This document shows, one piece after another, positions 11,065-22,495 of a stretch of DNA of 64,000 bases (positions are counted from its first letter, which is position 1; the number at the start of each line of letters is the position of its first letter). Source of the DNA: Neckera pumila (lineage: Eukaryota > Streptophyta > Bryopsida > Hypnales > Neckeraceae); NCBI GenBank assembly GCA_963969595.1, contig OZ018413.1:14249711-14313710 (forward strand), given 5' to 3'. The notes under the pieces were generated by a model. It did no database searches and was not told where the DNA came from. It worked only from the letters and a program-made list of their open reading frames with translations. The translations under genes were made by a program, and so were the position numbers.

Positions 11065-11972
11065 ATTGTGATTGCCTGGAATCAGCTGGTTTTGTTTTGT
11101 GTGTGCATGGTAGGGGAGTTTGACTTTTCGGTAGTGGCGCTAGTTTTGTTAACCAGGCATGTGGGATCTGACTTGCTGCCAATCTCAGGCGGCATGTGAC
11201 TTCATGACATTCTGCTTTGGAAGGAAGGAGTTGGATGGGGACTCGAGCTTGAAGTCAACTTGCAGTCTTTTTTGTCTTTCTGTGTTGAACTGCTGATTAT
11301 TTGATTTGCACCCAGCATTATAAGCTCCACAGTATTAGATTGCTAGTTGCAGATTGTTAAATACAATCTTGTAGCCTGCTGAGCCGGACCGTAGATTCCC
11401 CTTGCAATATTCAGAGATGCAGATCTTGAAAGTTGCAAGTGTGAGCGGGCTTCACAATTTTCAGTCGAGACGGCCTCTATACTCCCGAGTGCATACCGCA
11501 TTATAATTGAAACACCGCTGCGTATACCAGTCGTATTAATTAGTACGGAGTAATTTTTTTCCTACTCAGTCATATTAGTGATATATTTGTAACATCTACG
11601 GGTATATTAGGAACACTACTTAAGTAGTCTTTTCCCTTCTCCCACGAACATGACCCAAATAGATCTTGGAAAGGATGGTGAAGATTCTGGATTAGTGTAG
11701 CGTTGACAATGTAATTCAGGTATGTCTGACCTTTTGTTCACACATTTCTGCCTCGCCTCATTGACATTAATTGTACAGTTAAGACCAGCTTCTTGCAGTA
11801 GAATTAGACCGTAATTTGGCTTCGGTCACAACATAGGCACAACAGGTGAACATGAGGTGTGTGAAGGTGAGATTTGAAGCATTAGCTCTGATTCAGTGTG
11901 ATCTATTCTCAACTGAGATACTTACACATGTTGGTATGAGCTTCTGAGCATCGTTACTATTATTTGGCTGCC

Positions 11973-13479
11973 TCAACCCCTAAAGGACCGGTTGTCCCCT
12001 CGGGGGACAATTTGGGTCCAGGCAGGTTCCTACAATCTCAATTTTTAGTAATATTTTTTGGGTTTTTTTGAGGTTTTGTATTTTTGCGAGATCTTTGCAA
12101 ATATATCATTTTTATTTTAATTGATGCCCGGAAGCAAAAGTTATGGCACAATAAGTAAAACTGGAATTTTGCGGGCAGCACAAAAAAAATCACAAAAAGT
12201 CAAAATAATTTTTTTCAAATTTTTTCCTCAAAGATTATATTTTTGTCTACATGTGAAGCTTTGTTTCATTCAATTTGGACTAATTATGAGAAAGTTATGG
12301 ACAATCTTAGTTTTTCGGGCAATCTAAGCATCTTCTTAAGAAAATAAGTTGTAGAATTCATTTTTGAATGCAATTTTTCAAATTTTTCAAATTTTTTTGT
12401 TAGACACGGTTAGATTTTCTTGCTAGAACAATCTCACTGTTGGGATTATTGTGATTCAATCTCGGGGAGGGCACTTGGTTCTACTACTACAAACCACGTG
12501 CGAACAAGTGGTTTCTAATAAACTATAATTTCAACCTAAAATTTTGAGCATTGTTTGGTAATGACTATAGGTTTCTATTGCCAAAATTTCCAACTCAAAT
12601 GAAATATGGAATGATTTCTAGAAGAGGTTGAAAATGAACCTAAAATGGCATATTTTTCAACTCAAATATTTATAGAGAACACATTTAGATGACTATTGCA
12701 TCAATATTCAACTCAAAATGAGCTTTCAATAGAGAATTATTTTTAGGATTTTTTTGTTCATTTTTTAGACAATTTTTGAGGATATAATATAGGGGTGTGA
12801 AAGTTATTTTTCAGTTCTGCAGTGTATCTATTTACTTCAAAAATTTGTAACTAATTATCATTAGCAAATAAAAATATCAATAATTCAAAACATAAACTTT
12901 CAAATTAGGAGAATATATTCATATTTTTTTTGTTTTCATTTACTTAAATTTTAGGATATAATATAGGGGGTACAAAGTTTTGTTCGCACGTTGTTTGGAT
13001 TAGATACACTAAGTGCACCCCCCCGAGGATTCAATTCCATCTAAAAGCTATCAACAATTTAGTTTTTTCTTCAATCTTGTGCCCACCTCTACTTAACAAT
13101 TTTTTAATGAGTGAAAATTAAGTGCTTTTTTTCCTAAATTTTTTTGGTAGATTCTCAACTCAACTACTTAACATAAATAAGTAGAAAATCAAAATCAATA
13201 TTGCAAAAAAGTTGAACTAAAAAGATTCAAAGCCAAAAAATCTAGTCAAGCAAGGTGGAAAAAAACTTGTTTTCTTCACTTTAAATGCATATATCTTGCA
13301 ATCTATGTGGTCAAAGTTTCTGAAATTTCTTCCACATATTCATATACTAGTCAAATATAAGATCTTACAATTGGATATGCGAAAAAAAACAATTTTTTAA
13401 ACTCTTTTCTCCTTGCAAAAGAAATGACAATTTTGAATGGTTTTTGGTAGGAAAATCACCTTGGTCCTTCAGGGGTTAA
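11973..13479 (+). mobile_element. TTAA-flanked element, subfamily D, split by a nested MITE
   Basis: The left end is TCAACCCCTAAAGGACC (first TTAA mutated to TCAA). The right end is TTGGTCCTTCAGGGGTTAA, finishing at 13479. A perfect subterminal palindrome TTGTCCCCTCGGGGGACAA lies at 11992-12010. Removing the 567 bp nested element and one 8 bp duplication leaves about 932 bp, the usual family length. Its right TTAA (13476-13479) is also the left TTAA of the next element, so two insertions share one target. The 68-codon ORF inside is incidental. Confidence 0.85.
12461..13027. mobile_element. 567 bp MITE with perfect 8 bp target duplication (hAT-like)
   Basis: The ends are CTCGGGGAGGGCACTT and, inverted, AAGTGCACCCCCCCGAG. 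Perfect 8 bp direct repeats GATTCAAT flank it at 12453-12460 and 13028-13035. Related TTAA elements carry this site once, as an undivided 'attccatc' context, which confirms the insertion. An 8 bp duplication is typical of hAT (also P and Merlin), though the ends do not begin with the usual hAT CAGGG. No transposase is present. Confidence 0.85.
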
Positions 13480-13735
13480 TCCCTCAAGGTCAGAGACTAT
13501 ATTTTCACTAATAACGCTCCAAACTGCCATTTCTAGTACAAGTACCAAATTTTAGAAAAAAAATATTTTTGGACACATGTAACTGTAGGATCTTGTTGTA
13601 ACTTGTTTGAAAATATGTAGAAGAAATTTCAAAATTTACCACCTTGTAGATTGCAAGATATTAGCATTTGAATTGACAAAACCCCTTTATTTGGCCCTAC
13701 AAAAAATCACGTAGCTGCACTTCACAAGGTCACAT

Positions 13736-14665
13736 TTAACCCCTAAAGGACCATTGTCCCTTTGGGGGACAAATGGGATTTCGGGCAGGTACCTATGGGC
13801 TGAATTTTTTCATAATTTTTTCAAATTTTTTTTGGAGATAGAAAAACTGATAAGCTTTGTGGGAATATAATTTTTTTTCAATCGGTGCCCAAGAACAAAA
13901 GTTATGCCCAAATAAGCTCAAAACAAGGGAGAGGGGGCAGCAAAAAAAATTTGCAAAAAATTTAATTTAACTTTTTTAATTTTTTTCCTTATAGATTATA
14001 TTTTTGTCTATTTGGAAAGCTTTGATTCATTTCATTTGGATTTTTTATGAGAAAGTTATGGACAATCTTGTTTTTTGGGCAATTAGAGCAACTTCTTGAA
14101 AAAAATAACTTGTAGGATTCATTTTGGAATGCAATTTTTGCAACTTTTCAAAAAAAATGTTCCACATGGTTTAGCTTTTGTGCTAGAACAATCTCACCAT
14201 TGGGATTTGTGCTTTTTAATTCCATCAAAAAGATATTAATATTTTAGATTTTCCTTCTATCTTGTACCTACTTCTACTTAACAATTTTCTTAAGAATGAA
14301 AATTAAGTTTTTTTTTAATTTCTTTTTTTTTCCTAGACTTTCAACTCAATTCTCCACTAGAAAGACTTAAAGCTCAAAACTCTGTAGTGCAAAAAATTTA
14401 AGTTAAAAATGTTCAAAGTCAAAAAATCTAGTCCTGCAATGTGTTGAAAAATTTGTTTTTTTCACTTCAAACACAGATATCTTGCAATCTGTGTGGTCAA
14501 AAATTCTGAAATTTTTTCCACACATTCTCATACTAGATAGGTATAATATCCTTTGGTTAGATGTGCAAAAAAAAACAATTTTTAAATTTTTTTACTCTTT
14601 GCTCTAGAAATGGCAGTTTTAAGATTTTTTTGGCAAAAAAAAGGCCTTGGTCCTTTAGGGGTTAA
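13736..14665 (+). mobile_element. TTAA-flanked element, subfamily A, nested
   Basis: A near-intact 930 bp copy with perfect TTAACCCCTAAAGGACCA ends and TTAA on both sides, inserted in the element 13,476-15,483. The subterminal 'ttgtccctttgggggacaa' is an imperfect palindrome. It has no ORF of note. It is the best-preserved subfamily A copy here. Confidence 0.92.
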
Positions 14666-14674
14666 ATGAAAAAA

Positions 14675-14984
14675 TGTCCAAAATGGTGGTTACTCCTTGA
14701 ATTCCTTCTTCAAAGCAAGTTGGTTACATGATTGAAAAATTTCAGATCATTTGGAATTGTACAACATATAGGAAAAAATAAGTTGTAGAAAGAAGTAGAG
14801 AATGATTCAAAATATGAAATTGTTAAGAATGTCCAAAATGGTGGTTACTCCTTGGACTACTTCTTCAAAGCAAGTTGGTTACATGATGAAAAATTTCAGA
14901 TCATTTGGAATTGTACAACATATAGGAAAAAATAAGTTGTAGAAAAAAGTAGAGAATGATTCGAAACACGAAATTGTTAAGAAT
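14675..14984. repeat. 155 bp tandem duplication within a TTAA element
   Basis: The unit beginning 'tgtccaaaatggtggttact' starts near 14,675 and again at 14,830. The copies are nearly identical, far more alike than unrelated copies of the same family, so the duplication is recent. Confidence 0.9.
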
Positions 14985-15555
14985 TTAATTATGGGATTGA
15001 AAATGTCAATCCCAATGGTTGTAATGTTGTAATAAACATTATACATCCTATGATTTTATTTTTTCCAGAGAAAATTTAAAATTTGAATTAAATAAAGAAC
15101 TTCAAAGTTTATTTTAGAATAAGGAATCCATAATTGCCCGCAAACTAGAACACCTCATAATTTTCATCTCATAAATGAAAATGGAATGGTTCAAAGCTTC
15201 CACGTATATATAAATCTAGAAAAACAACTTCAATATTTTATTTCTTTTAGAAAGTGATTTTTCAGAATTTTTTTGAGTTGCTTGTCGACAATTGAAAATG
15301 ACATCATCCAATAACTTTTTAACCATGTAGGCAAAAGTTTTGAAAATTGTTGGGCCTTAAAGCTATTCCTTGGGCACATGCTATGTGAAATTTTCAAAGA
15401 AAAAAAATAAAGGTTCCATTCAAAGTGAGCTGCCCAAAATCGATATGTTGCCAAAAAATGTCGTTTGGTCCTTTAGGGGTTAATTTTATTATTTATTTGG
15501 AACTATAGGGAGATCCCAAGGCTGTCTTACTTTTGGTTGAGTTTTATAAACAAAG

Positions 15556-15804
15556 CATTACAAAAAATTTCAGCCCTCAAAGGGGCCGTGACTTGTGGTG
15601 CAATTATGAGAATTGTTTTATTTTATTTTTTTATAATTTTATTTGTTTATTTGTTTTTGAAATTTTAGAATTTGACGTGGCATGTATGATGCTATGCCAG
15701 CGCCACGTCGGATTGGAATATATATATATATTCTATAATTGCACCACAAGGGTGCCAAAAATAAATGTTGATAGACCCTTTGAGGGCTAAATTTTTTCCT
15801 AATG
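15556..15804. mobile_element. CATTA-family MITE (249 bp)
   Basis: The left end is CATTACAAAAAATTTCAGCC and the right end, inverted, is CATTAGGAAAAAATTTAGCC. A second inverted pair (gtgcaattatgag / ctataattgcac) lies inside, as does a hairpin with arms about ACGTGGC...GCCACGT. No target duplication is evident. Confidence 0.8.
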
Positions 15805-16010
15805 ACTCCAATACGGTAAGAGGCTCGAACCGCGATTGGGCATTTTGAACCAAACATGGCATAGAGGTACATTTTGCTTTCTTTAATGTAACCAAATGTA
15901 CAAACAGTGTACATTCTAGGCGGTGGTCACTTTTAGAGCCCTATGGCATTTCAACTTCAAAATTTCCTAACTATTTCCACAAAGCTCTAAGAAAATGAAA
16001 CAACTTAGAT

Positions 16011-16410
16011 TAAGGTAGAGCCACCCATAACTGACCAAATAAAAAATTCCAACATGAATTGGAGTTGTGAAGGCAAAACAAATATTTTTCAGAGGTACAT
16101 CAATAGAATGACAAGGATTGCAAAAAATTGATAATTTTACCGCTTGAATTGAAATTACTAGAAATTTTGGGAGGCAAAAAGTGCTCCAGGCCTATGGTCA
16201 ACGTCTAGACTCTTCCAATGCCGATCATTCAATAACTTTTTTCCTAATCATTATTTCCTATTTTCTTTCTCACAACTTGGGACATGTATTATGTATTTAT
16301 TAGTTCCAACCTTGAAAAAGGGAAAAAAAGACATTCTAAGCTTGGTAAAAAATACGTGCATCTATAGGTTAGGAATGGGTCACTGGTCGGGAATGGGTAG
16401 CTCTACCTTA
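16011..16410 (+). mobile_element. ~400 bp MITE, family G (copy 2, complete)
   Basis: The inverted ends are TAAGGTAGAGCCACCCAT and, inverted, TAAGGTAGAGCTACCCAT. GAT precedes (16008-16010) and follows (16411-16413) the element, consistent with a 3 bp target duplication. The reverse-complement relative is at 1704-2106. It has no coding content. Confidence 0.8.
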
Positions 16411-16711
16411 GATGCCGTTTTGTCCTGTCTTTTAAAGAAAATGAATTGAAAAATATTACAAGATGTTTTACCTCCCCAAAATTTAGTTTCAGCGCTTAGA
16501 TGATTGCTTTATAGACCTCCTACCTTAGTTCAATTCTAATTTGCTTATATGTTTTGGTTGTAGACATAATAATGAATATTTAATGTGCTATTTATTGGTC
16601 TTCCTAAGATTGATCATTGATGATTTTCTTAGAATTTTTCTTAGCATTTTCTTTTATAAGAATTTTTCCGAGTCACTTTCCAATAAGGATGAAAATTAGG
16701 GGGTAGTTGTT

Positions 16712-17591
16712 TTATCCTTTAAAGGATGATTGTCCATTCAACAAACAATCGAAAATCCAGATAGGTTCTTACAAAGTCAATTTGAGTCTGATGTTTATGA
16801 ATTTTTGACACAAGGTGTAATCATGTACCTCCTTAGTGGAAATACAATTTTTTTTTTTCTGATTAGGTGCTTAATTTCAAAAGTTATGGTGTCTTAAATT
16901 TTAGGGCAACTTAGGTAATTTGGGCATCTTGGGACATCATTTGCTAAAAAATCCTCATCAATTTTTGAAATTTGGCATATGTGTTATCAATAAAATATTA
17001 CATATAATTGCCTTTCAAAAAACAATTTTAGTTTTCAAATCACATTCTAAGAGGAGTAAAACTTTGTTAAGAGAAAACAATTTTTTTTAACTTCAAGCCC
17101 TATTGTCTGGCTATGATGGGGTGTTTTTTGGAAAAAGTATATTTTTGAAACATTTTTCTTTTGCAATCGGTGAAGTCAAAGTTCTTGAAATTTTTCCCAC
17201 ATATTCCAAATTTTTGTCTCTAACTTTTCTTTTTTTGGATATCAAATTAAAAATATCCTCATTGTATAGGAGGTCATCAAAAAATTGTTAGTATATTGCT
17301 TGTTCATTTAACCTCACATTTCAAGGTGATTTTGAGTAAGCTAGACTCTATGTTTGCATAAATGAACTTAATATCATATACTTATAAATGGTGAAAATCC
17401 TCATTTTCTTAGAGCAAGAATTTACTCTAAGAAGGCTCCAAGAGGGCTTCCACAAATTTCTATAGTGGTCTAGTACAAATTTGTACGGTTGAATTTTGGA
17501 TTTTAAAAAAAAAGGATTTCTTGCTGTCCTGAAAAGTAGTATTTTTTGACAATTTTTTGCCCAAAATGTGCTTCAATCCTTCAAAGATTAA
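16712..17591 (+). mobile_element. Diverged TTAA-type element, subfamily E
   Basis: The ends are decayed (TTATCCTTTAAAGGATGATTG on the left, AATCCTTCAAAGATTAA on the right), but spacing is 880 bp. Internal words of the family recur in order (aaaagttatg, gggcatctt, tcaaagttcttgaaatttttcccacat). A partner copy lies in unit 2 (about 38.25-38.35 and 40.52-41.2 kb), so this insertion predates the segmental duplication. Confidence 0.55.
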
Positions 17592-17852
17592 AGACATGAT
17601 TTTGAATTTTTTTTTTCCAAAAAAATGACAAGATTTTTAATTTTAGGATCGACAACAAACTAATTATAGTGTTGAATTTTGTAGAGTTCAATTCACACTA
17701 AATACAACCTATATTTTTGTAATGTTTAAATTTAGAATTTTTAAATAACTAAAGATATAATAAATTGTGCCTCAAAAATAAAAATAAATAAAAAACAATT
17801 CAAATTATCTTATAAATTTTAAATCATATTTATTTTTTGTATTTTATAAACT

Positions 17853-17856
17853 TTAA
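17853..17856. other. Unoccupied TTAA site matching a filled site in unit 2
   Basis: The context 'ttttataaacTTTAAatatt' matches the flanks of the composite TTAA element at 43,398-45,712 ('ttttataaatc' before it, 'atcttcaaactttattta' after it). A single TTAA is present here and one stands on each side of the filled site. Confidence 0.75.
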
Positions 17857-18049
17857 ATATTAAAATTTTATTTATTTTAATAAATTTACAAATTCATGAC
17901 TTTAAGTCAGAATTGGTTTACATGATTTTTTCTTTTTTTGAAATAGAAGGAAGGTATATATATTTCTTGGGTACTTCACTAGCGGTTACTTTAAAAACAA
18001 CGTGAGGCGTATTATAGGGTACATTTTAAATGTTGAAGCTAATAATTTT

Positions 18050-19061
18050 AAAAATATTCATGTTACCTTAGCATAATTTTTTTGAAATATATCATATTAC
18101 AACTACAATATATTACATAATAATGATCCATAGTACATAATTTGTAAATCTACACAAAGATAAATAGTCTAAAAGGGAAGATTTGTATAAGGAGCTTCCA
18201 TATTCCATTTGCGAATAGATAAATTAATGAATAATGCCTCATACTGGATTGTTATGTATTCATTCACTCCAACTCAGATATGTGGTAGGTGGTTTTCATG
18301 ATCAAAGACATATTGCATAAGTCAAGTTTAGGCAACATAATAATACTTGTGGGATTTTCAATTTTCATATTTTTTTCTTCTATTGTATCTGTATGATTCA
18401 TTTGTATGAATTATTTAATATATGATGTTTGTATATGTATTGTTTGTGTAGATTGTATTCAACATTAGTTAGAGTATACAAATTGTACTAATTAGTCCTA
18501 AAATTGTGTATAAATTTTTGAATTACAATAGAGACATATTTAAATGCCTCAAATTTTAGTATTAACTACCATAGGAGGTAGGAAAATGAATGAAAAGTAG
18601 AAGTACTACTTGAACTTCTTATACCATTGAATGTTCATTTTTGTTGTACGGAAGTCGTGAATTCATACCTACATACCATTACCGCACTAATCCGTGCGTT
18701 AAAACAAACACAACTCCCGTACGTTTGATGTATTAAATGGATGTGAACAGAAGTCGTGTCACTTCCCACCACTATATCCATGTATTTTCTTCATGGATTA
18801 AGTGTTGTTTTGAGGAAACCAAAAAAAAATTAAAAAAAATTAAAAATTAAAAAAAAAGAAATTTAAAATTTTTGAAAAAAAATTAAATTTTTCTTAAAAA
18901 TAATTTTTTTTTTAAAATAAATAAATTATTAATATTATTTTTTGAGCCCCACCACCTGGGCAGCCCCGCCACTAGCCAATGCACTATGTTGTAGTTGCTT
19001 TGACAAATGTAGGAGTAGGAAATTCATTTGTATACTTCTTGCAATTTTTTTTTTCATTTCT
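18050..19061. other. AT-rich stretch without gene
   Basis: No gene is visible. A small possible foldback lies at about 18,640-18,751 (gttcatttttgttgtacgg facing cccgtacg...atggatgtgaac). It is related to the ends of the MITE at 22,238. The stretch 18,830-18,940 is almost pure A/T. Confidence 0.4.
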
Positions 19062-19419
19062 TTTGTTGGTGACCGTTGTTAGTGGCCATTAATGCATAGT
19101 ATAATAATTTTTTTCAAAAGACCTTGAACTACAAAAGTTAGAAAATCTAGCCAGATAGCCATCTCCAAAAATCCGTTTGCAATTTGAAGTTTTCCTTTAA
19201 AGGTTATGGACAAAATTTAGAGAGGATGTTTAAAAATATCAAAGATAACTTCCATTCTAATGCCTCTCTGAACTTTACTCATAATTTCTGATTAGAGACT
19301 TCAAATTGCAAATGAATTTCTGGAGATAAAATGACTTAGCTTGATTTCCCAACTTTTATTAGTTCAAACTTTTTTGAAAAATGTTATTCTACTTTGACAA
19401 AATGGTCACCAAAGTCTAC
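19062..19419. mobile_element. Foldback MITE, family F (copy 1)
   Basis: Two long arms face each other, centred near 19,240. They share words such as 'tccaaaaatccgtttgcaattt' (rough), 'ttatggacaaaatttagaga' and 'agttcaaa.ttttttga'. GGTGACC occurs near both outer ends. Other copies are at 23.04-23.41, 26.54-26.66 (one arm) and 63.30-63.68 kb. Confidence 0.7.
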
Positions 19420-19606
19420 TAACTTTAAAAAATATGGAATTGTGAATGATTTAGTCTGAAAAGAAAATTCCATTTTACATAGAATTCGAACCTTGGTGAT
19501 TTTAACATTGCCAGAATGCCAAAAAATTATTTGAAACTCTTTTAAGCCAAAATGAACAAAATGAACCAAAAAGTGTTGATTTTTTGGTTGATGTGGATGT
19601 TGTACA

Positions 19607-20471
19607 CTAGGGTACAATTCGTTTACGAATTGTCTATTGTGTCATTCAAATTTTGTATGCATAGTATAGAAAAATATTGGAATTTTTTGACTTGCATTTT
19701 TAATACTCAATTCTTATACAATCCCAATCAAGCATACCAAATTCAGTTAGTTCCAAAAATGCAAATTCCATTTTTTATGAATTTTTAAAGCCAATTTGCA
19801 TAGTTGTACATGATATTTTGTAGAAAACAATTGGTGATGAATTTTTTTAATTTGATTTTGTAGATATGTAGGGAACATCCATATGTACATCTTTCATATT
19901 AGAAAACACCCCTTGAAGTAACAAAAATATTATCTAGGACGAGTTCTATAAGGCATCATATAACCAAACTTTGTAAAATAGCTATTTCAATATTTTAAGT
20001 AGATTTTGGCAAAGTAAATGTACCATTATATTCAAATTTACAAAATTAGTCACAATGTGTGGGTCAAATAGCAAAATCTAGTTTAAATTTAGAAATATCT
20101 ATTTGACAAATTTTGGTCATATAATGCCTCACATTTAACTCTTCCTTACTCATATTTTTGTTACTTAAGGGGATGTTTTTTAATATGAAAGATGTGCATA
20201 TGGATGTTCCCTACATATCTAAACAATGAATCTAAAAAATTCATCACCAATTGTTTTCTACAAAATATTATATATAACCATGTAAATTTGCTTTAAAAAT
20301 TCACCAAAAATGGAATTTTGCATTTTCGGAACTGAAATTTGGTATACTTCATTGGAATTGCGTAAAAAATGAGTATTCATTATGCAAGACAAAAATTTCG
20401 ATTTTTCTCTATACTATGCAAATAAAATCTGAATGGCACAATAGGCAATTTGTAAATGAACTATACCCCAC
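19607..20471. mobile_element. Foldback element using TGTACA, family Z (copy 1)
   Basis: Two arms of over 300 bp are inverted copies of each other (for example the 5' arm word 'gggaacatccatatgtacat' with its inverse near 20,190). The outer ends are CTAGGGTACAATTC and, inverted, GTGGGGTATAGTTC. It is flanked by TGTACA (19601-19606) and TGTACT (20472-20477). The transcript would fold into a long hairpin. It has no coding capacity. Confidence 0.8.
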
Positions 20472-20655
20472 TGTACTATCCGAATCAACAAAGTTTTTTG
20501 ACCTTTTTGTTAACTTGTGCCAAATCAACAAAAAACTATAAAAAAAAGATTAAAGCAATATCCAAATCAACAAAAATTTGGTTTTCTATTCTATTCGGAA
20601 TATTCTAGACTGGGTCCACTATTAGTTGCCCAATCTTGCTTCACGGTGGCCAATT

Positions 20656-21565
20656 TTAATCCCTAAAGGACCATTGTCGGTTTGGGATTTTGGGCAGGTA
20701 CCTACGGGCTAAAATTTTGTCATGATTTTTTGAATTTTTTTTTGAAGATACAAAAACTGATAAGCTTTGTAGGAATATAATTTTTTCACAATTGGTGCCC
20801 AGGAAAAAAGTTATGACCAAATAAGCTCAAAACAGAGGACGGTAGGCAGCAAAAAAATAGACAAAAATTTGAATTATTTTTAATATTTTTTTTCTGATAG
20901 ATTATAGTTTTGTCTATTTGAAAAGCTTTGATTCATTTCCTTTGGATTTGTTATGAAAAAGTTATGCACATTCTTGTTTTTTGGGCAGTTAGAGCATCTT
21001 TTTGAAAAAAATAACTTCTAGGATGCATTTCTGATGCAATTTTTCAAATGTTTCAATTTTTTTTTTGCATGGTTTATATTGATTTCTAGAACAATCTCAC
21101 CATTGGGATTAGTGCATTTTAATTCCATCTTAAATATGTGAAAATTTTAGATTTTCCTTCTGTCTCGTAACTACTTCCACTTAACAATTTTTCAAAGAAT
21201 GGTAATTTATTTTATTTTATTTTATTTATTTTCTCTAAACTCTCAATTCAATTCTCCACTACAAAGATTTAAAGCTCAAAACTCTATAGTGCAAAAATTT
21301 TAAGTTAAAAATGTTCAAAGTCAAAAAATCTAGTCTTGCAATGTGCTGAAAAACTTATTTTTTCACTTTAAACGCAGATATCTTGCAATCTGAGCGGTCA
21401 AAAATTCTGAAATTTTTTCCACACACTCTCATACTAATTAGGTATAAGATCCTATGGTTAGATGTGAAATTAATTTTTTTTCAAGTTTTTTTACTTTTTG
21501 CTATAGAAATGGCAGTTTTGAGTGTTTTTTGGCAGAAAAAGGGCCTTGGTCCTTTAGGGCTTTAA
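20656..21565 (+). mobile_element. TTAA-flanked element, subfamily A
   Basis: The left end is TTAATCCCTAAAGGACCATTG and the right end is TTGGTCCTTTAGGGCTTTAA. At 910 bp it matches the 13,736 copy throughout. The terminal mutations make it older than the copies at 3.4 and 13.7 kb. Its two 60-codon ORFs are incidental. Confidence 0.85.
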
Positions 21566-21760
21566 CCAACACACCACATGAATCATTTGTTGAAATGGTT
21601 GTAAAGTTTTTCATTCTTAAAACTATTTATCGTTCTTAGGGATTCATTTGCCATGTTAGAAAAGATAAAAAATAAATAAACAATATTTCTTTTTTTGCAC
21701 CATATCGTGTTGGCTCTTTAGTGCATCCAAAAAAAATTCAAAATTTTTGTGATTTGTTTT

Positions 21761-22250
21761 TCACAAAATTGAGATAGTTGAGAGTTGTTTTCTTTTCCAC
21801 AACAAACTTTGGATATTTTTGGTGATGCAAATTTTATTTTTTTCAATTTCCTTTTGGTAATATATAATGCAAGAACTTTTTGGTATCTTGAAAAAATTTG
21901 AAAAATTTGAAAAATGTTTTTTTTCACAAAATTGTAATGGTTGGGAGTTAGATTTTTTCCAAATCAAACTTTGGATATTTTTAGTGATGTTAGAAACTTT
22001 TTTTTCCAATTTTTTTTGCAGCACCTTATGCAAACTTTAGGTATTTCTACAAAAATATTTGTAAAAATTCTCATAAAATTTTTTTTTTTGAAAAAATCAT
22101 GATGGTTAGGAGCTCTTCTTTTTCAAAGAAGATTGCAAATATTTTTAGCAATGTTAAAACTTGCTTTTTATTGCAAAAAACAATGTTAAAAAATTTCACA
22201 ACTTTCCTTTCAGATTTTTGAGAAATGCCTTTTATCGTGTCCATGTTGCA
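21761..22250. repeat. Three imperfect ~163 bp tandem units
   Basis: Units begin near 21,761 (tcacaaaattgagatagttg), 21,924 (tcacaaaattgtaatggttg) and 22,089 (tgaaaaaatcatgatggtta). Each is followed by 'caaactttggatattttt.g.gatg'-like sequence. The 69-90-codon ORFs on the minus strand reflect this repetition. Confidence 0.75.
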
Positions 22251-22495
22251 CGGATTCCGTACAAGTTGATTTAGGACGTAATCAGTGACGCTTTCGTCAA
22301 GCATTATTTAGACACTAAATTTGCACAAAATTGGTTACACACGATTCTTGTGCGACATTAACAAGATGGCAATATACACAAAAGAGACACGTATTGTCAT
22401 AATGGATGTTGTTTACATGCGAATGGGACACTGCGAAGCCTACGTAATCCGTACATTTGTATGAACCAACGGAATCCGTACGACAAAAATGGACA
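22238..22495. mobile_element. Possible 258 bp MITE with TGTCCAT ends
   Basis: The left TGTCCATGTTGCACGGATTC faces the inverse TGTCCATTTTTGTCGTACGG near the right end. The interior is less A/T-rich than the surroundings. No target duplication was recognised, so the limits are provisional. Confidence 0.5.

Larger units (their letters stand above)
9545..11972 (+). other. 3' UTR and downstream flank of the HD-Zip gene
   Basis: Composition stays intermediate, richer in G/T than the AT-rich surroundings, up to the transposon junction at 11,973. This suggests that transcribed or formerly regulatory sequence extends well past the stop. No clear polyadenylation signal marks the 3' end, and no further gene is supported. 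ORFs here (up to 125 codons) lack protein-like features. Confidence 0.4.
13476..15483 (-). mobile_element. TTAA-flanked element, subfamily B, hosting a nested copy
   Basis: The reversed element runs from TTAATCCCTCAAGG to TTTGGTCCTTTAGGGGTTAA. It is interrupted by the subfamily A element at 13,736-14,665 and carries an internal 155 bp tandem duplication. Subtracting both leaves about 927 bp. Compared with the subfamily B copies at 42.5, 45.1 and 49.1 kb, the nested element replaced four bases (tttt, ttgt) with TTAA...TTAA, so the target duplication is exactly TTAA. Confidence 0.85.
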
